Shown here one piece after another: positions 63,140-64,000 of a stretch of DNA of 64,000 bases. Where the stretch lies: contig NZ_CP009920.1 of the NCBI RefSeq assembly GCF_000832985.1, positions 3,714,501 through 3,778,500 of the forward strand, in the 5' to 3' direction. The position numbers were made by a program, and so were the translations under genes. The stretch's first letter is position 1. Each line of letters starts with the position of its first letter. The stretch comes from Priestia megaterium NBRC 15308 = ATCC 14581 (GTDB lineage: Bacteria > Bacillota > Bacilli > Bacillales > Bacillaceae_H). The notes under the pieces were generated by a model that searched no databases, was not told the DNA's origin, and saw only the letters and a list, made by a program, of their open reading frames with translations.

Positions 63140-63532
63140 CTATTGTATTGAATAAGCCTGAGAAAACCTTAGCAAGTAGCCATCTGGGTCTTGAACTATA
63201 AATTCTTTCTGAGTAAAGCCACTATAGTTATTTATCATAGTGTCTCTAAAAAGTGAAATATTATGGTTCTTTAAGTTTTGTAAAATAACCTCTATATTTT
63301 CTACTTCAATTTGAAAATTAATCCCTCGGCCATATGGGTATTCAAGTTCAGCAGTTTCCCAATGACCATTACATTGCTCAATCATCATTTGTGCTCCGTT
63401 TAGTGAAATAAATGTAAATTGGTCCTCAGTACGTTCATAGTTAAGTTTAAATCCAAGTATCTCTAAATAAAACTTTTTTGATTTGTGAATATCTTTTACT
63501 GATAGTTCTGGTATTAACTTATTAAATTTCAT
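63140..63532 (-). CDS. VOC-family (glyoxalase/bleomycin resistance-like) protein
   Basis: 130 residues, one vicinal-oxygen-chelate unit: LIPELSVKDIHKSKKFYLEILGFKLNYERTED, FTFISLNGAQMMIEQ and the end EFIVQDPDGYLLRFSQ. Resembles the bleomycin-binding/glyoxalase branch. Metal or ligand specificity unclear. Sits convergent with the small genes upstream. Confidence 0.85.
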   Translation of the reverse strand: MKFNKLIPELSVKDIHKSKKFYLEILGFKLNYERTEDQFTFISLNGAQMMIEQCNGHWETAELEYPYGRGINFQIEVENIEVILQNLKNHNISLFRDTMINNYSGFTQKEFIVQDPDGYLLRFSQAYSIQ

Positions 63533-63728
63533 ATAATTGCTCCTTTATTTACAGGGCTGCTGTTTGTTTTAATAATACCGTATAGATATAAGCTGCACAC
63601 GCCTTATTCTTTATTACGTAGAAGTAAAGCCAGAATTTCTTTTATGTTAACAAAAGGTGTATACGATATTCATAGTAGTTTAAAGCCATAGTATTGTAGA
63701 TATAAAATACCGAAATGGGGGATTAGGC

Positions 63729-63917
63729 TTGATCTTACGTTATCTAGCTATGTTATCTGGGTTGGGAATAGCTTTATTAAACCTTTTTGATCCTATACAT
63801 CAAGGGATTACGCGCTGGTTAATGGTTATCTGTGGCTTGTTAATTTTTATTAGCCATTTAAAATTCATCGTAGATAAGAAGTCAAAAAGAATAGATAATC
63901 AAAATAAGACCTACTGA
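63729..63917 (+). CDS. Small two-helix membrane protein, unknown function
   Basis: 62 residues from a TTG after GGGGGATTAGGC. Two hydrophobic segments (LRYLAMLSGLGIALLNLF, ITRWLMVICGLLIFISHLKFIV) and a basic hydrophilic tail. No family recognised. The remaining 83 bases of the window show nothing. Confidence 0.55.
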   Translation: MILRYLAMLSGLGIALLNLFDPIHQGITRWLMVICGLLIFISHLKFIVDKKSKRIDNQNKTY

Positions 63918-64000
63918 TAAGATTTTCTTTTGATTTAGTCCTGTTGATAAACGGTGTTATGTAAACGAAAAAATTTTTGAATATGTAGAGAAATAAAAGA

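Overview
The window reads as chromosomal DNA of a spore-forming, low-GC Gram-positive, most likely Priestia (Bacillus) megaterium. It carries an alpha/beta-type small acid-soluble spore protein, a GsiB-type KGG stress protein, AGGAGG ribosome binding sites and intrinsic terminators. It also carries a levansucrase whose catalytic residues fall exactly at D95, D257, E352 and R370, the published numbering for P. megaterium SacB. The species call rests on memory, not on a search.

Layout. 1-10.4 kb: permeases, a ribonuclease J paralogue, a ZIP transporter, a small HExxH protein and many tiny spore/stress-type proteins. 10.4-28 kb: a sucrose/levan island with a LacI-type repressor, a LacY/CscB-type sucrose permease, an intracellular sucrose hydrolase, levansucrase, the LevR sigma-54 activator, a LevDEFG-type mannose-family PTS and a very large levanase; a SelO gene is lodged among them. 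Three repressor-type operators with the core AACCGGTT sit at the permease (tandem pair) and levR, with a fourth related site at sacB. CcpA-type cre boxes lie at the permease, levR and PTS promoters. The PTS operon has a textbook -24/-12 promoter. 28-32 kb: methionine aminopeptidase, YbaK-type deacylase, aldo/keto reductase and small proteins. 32.3-38 kb: hutH-hutU-hutI-hutG behind a leader with UAG triplets and a strong attenuator. 38-41 kb: a MarR gene with operators, and a minus-strand pair (isocitrate-type dehydrogenase, nucleoside hydrolase).

41.2-52.7 kb is the most interesting part: an apparent cyanophycin (multi-Arg-poly-Asp) utilisation locus. A sigma-54 promoter leads into a DcuC/YfcC-type transporter, an isoaspartyl dipeptidase, and a secreted protein with two complete tandem cyanophycinase domains. 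An NtrC/PrpR-class activator follows, split by a 2.5-kb group II intron. A second, convergent secreted cyanophycinase-family gene has its own candidate -24/-12 promoter at the right distance from its start. The inferred pathway is extracellular cleavage to beta-Asp-Arg, uptake, and hydrolysis by IadA to Asp and Arg, under an activator that needs RNA splicing to exist as one protein.

53-64 kb is an accessory-looking tail: MFS transporter, phosphorylase, GNAT acetyltransferases including PaiA, MarR and ArsR regulators with clear inverted-repeat operators, a DJ-1/PfpI protein and small unknowns. Within 54.3-57.7 kb three genes (MerR, GNAT, methyltransferase) each carry a single small lesion.
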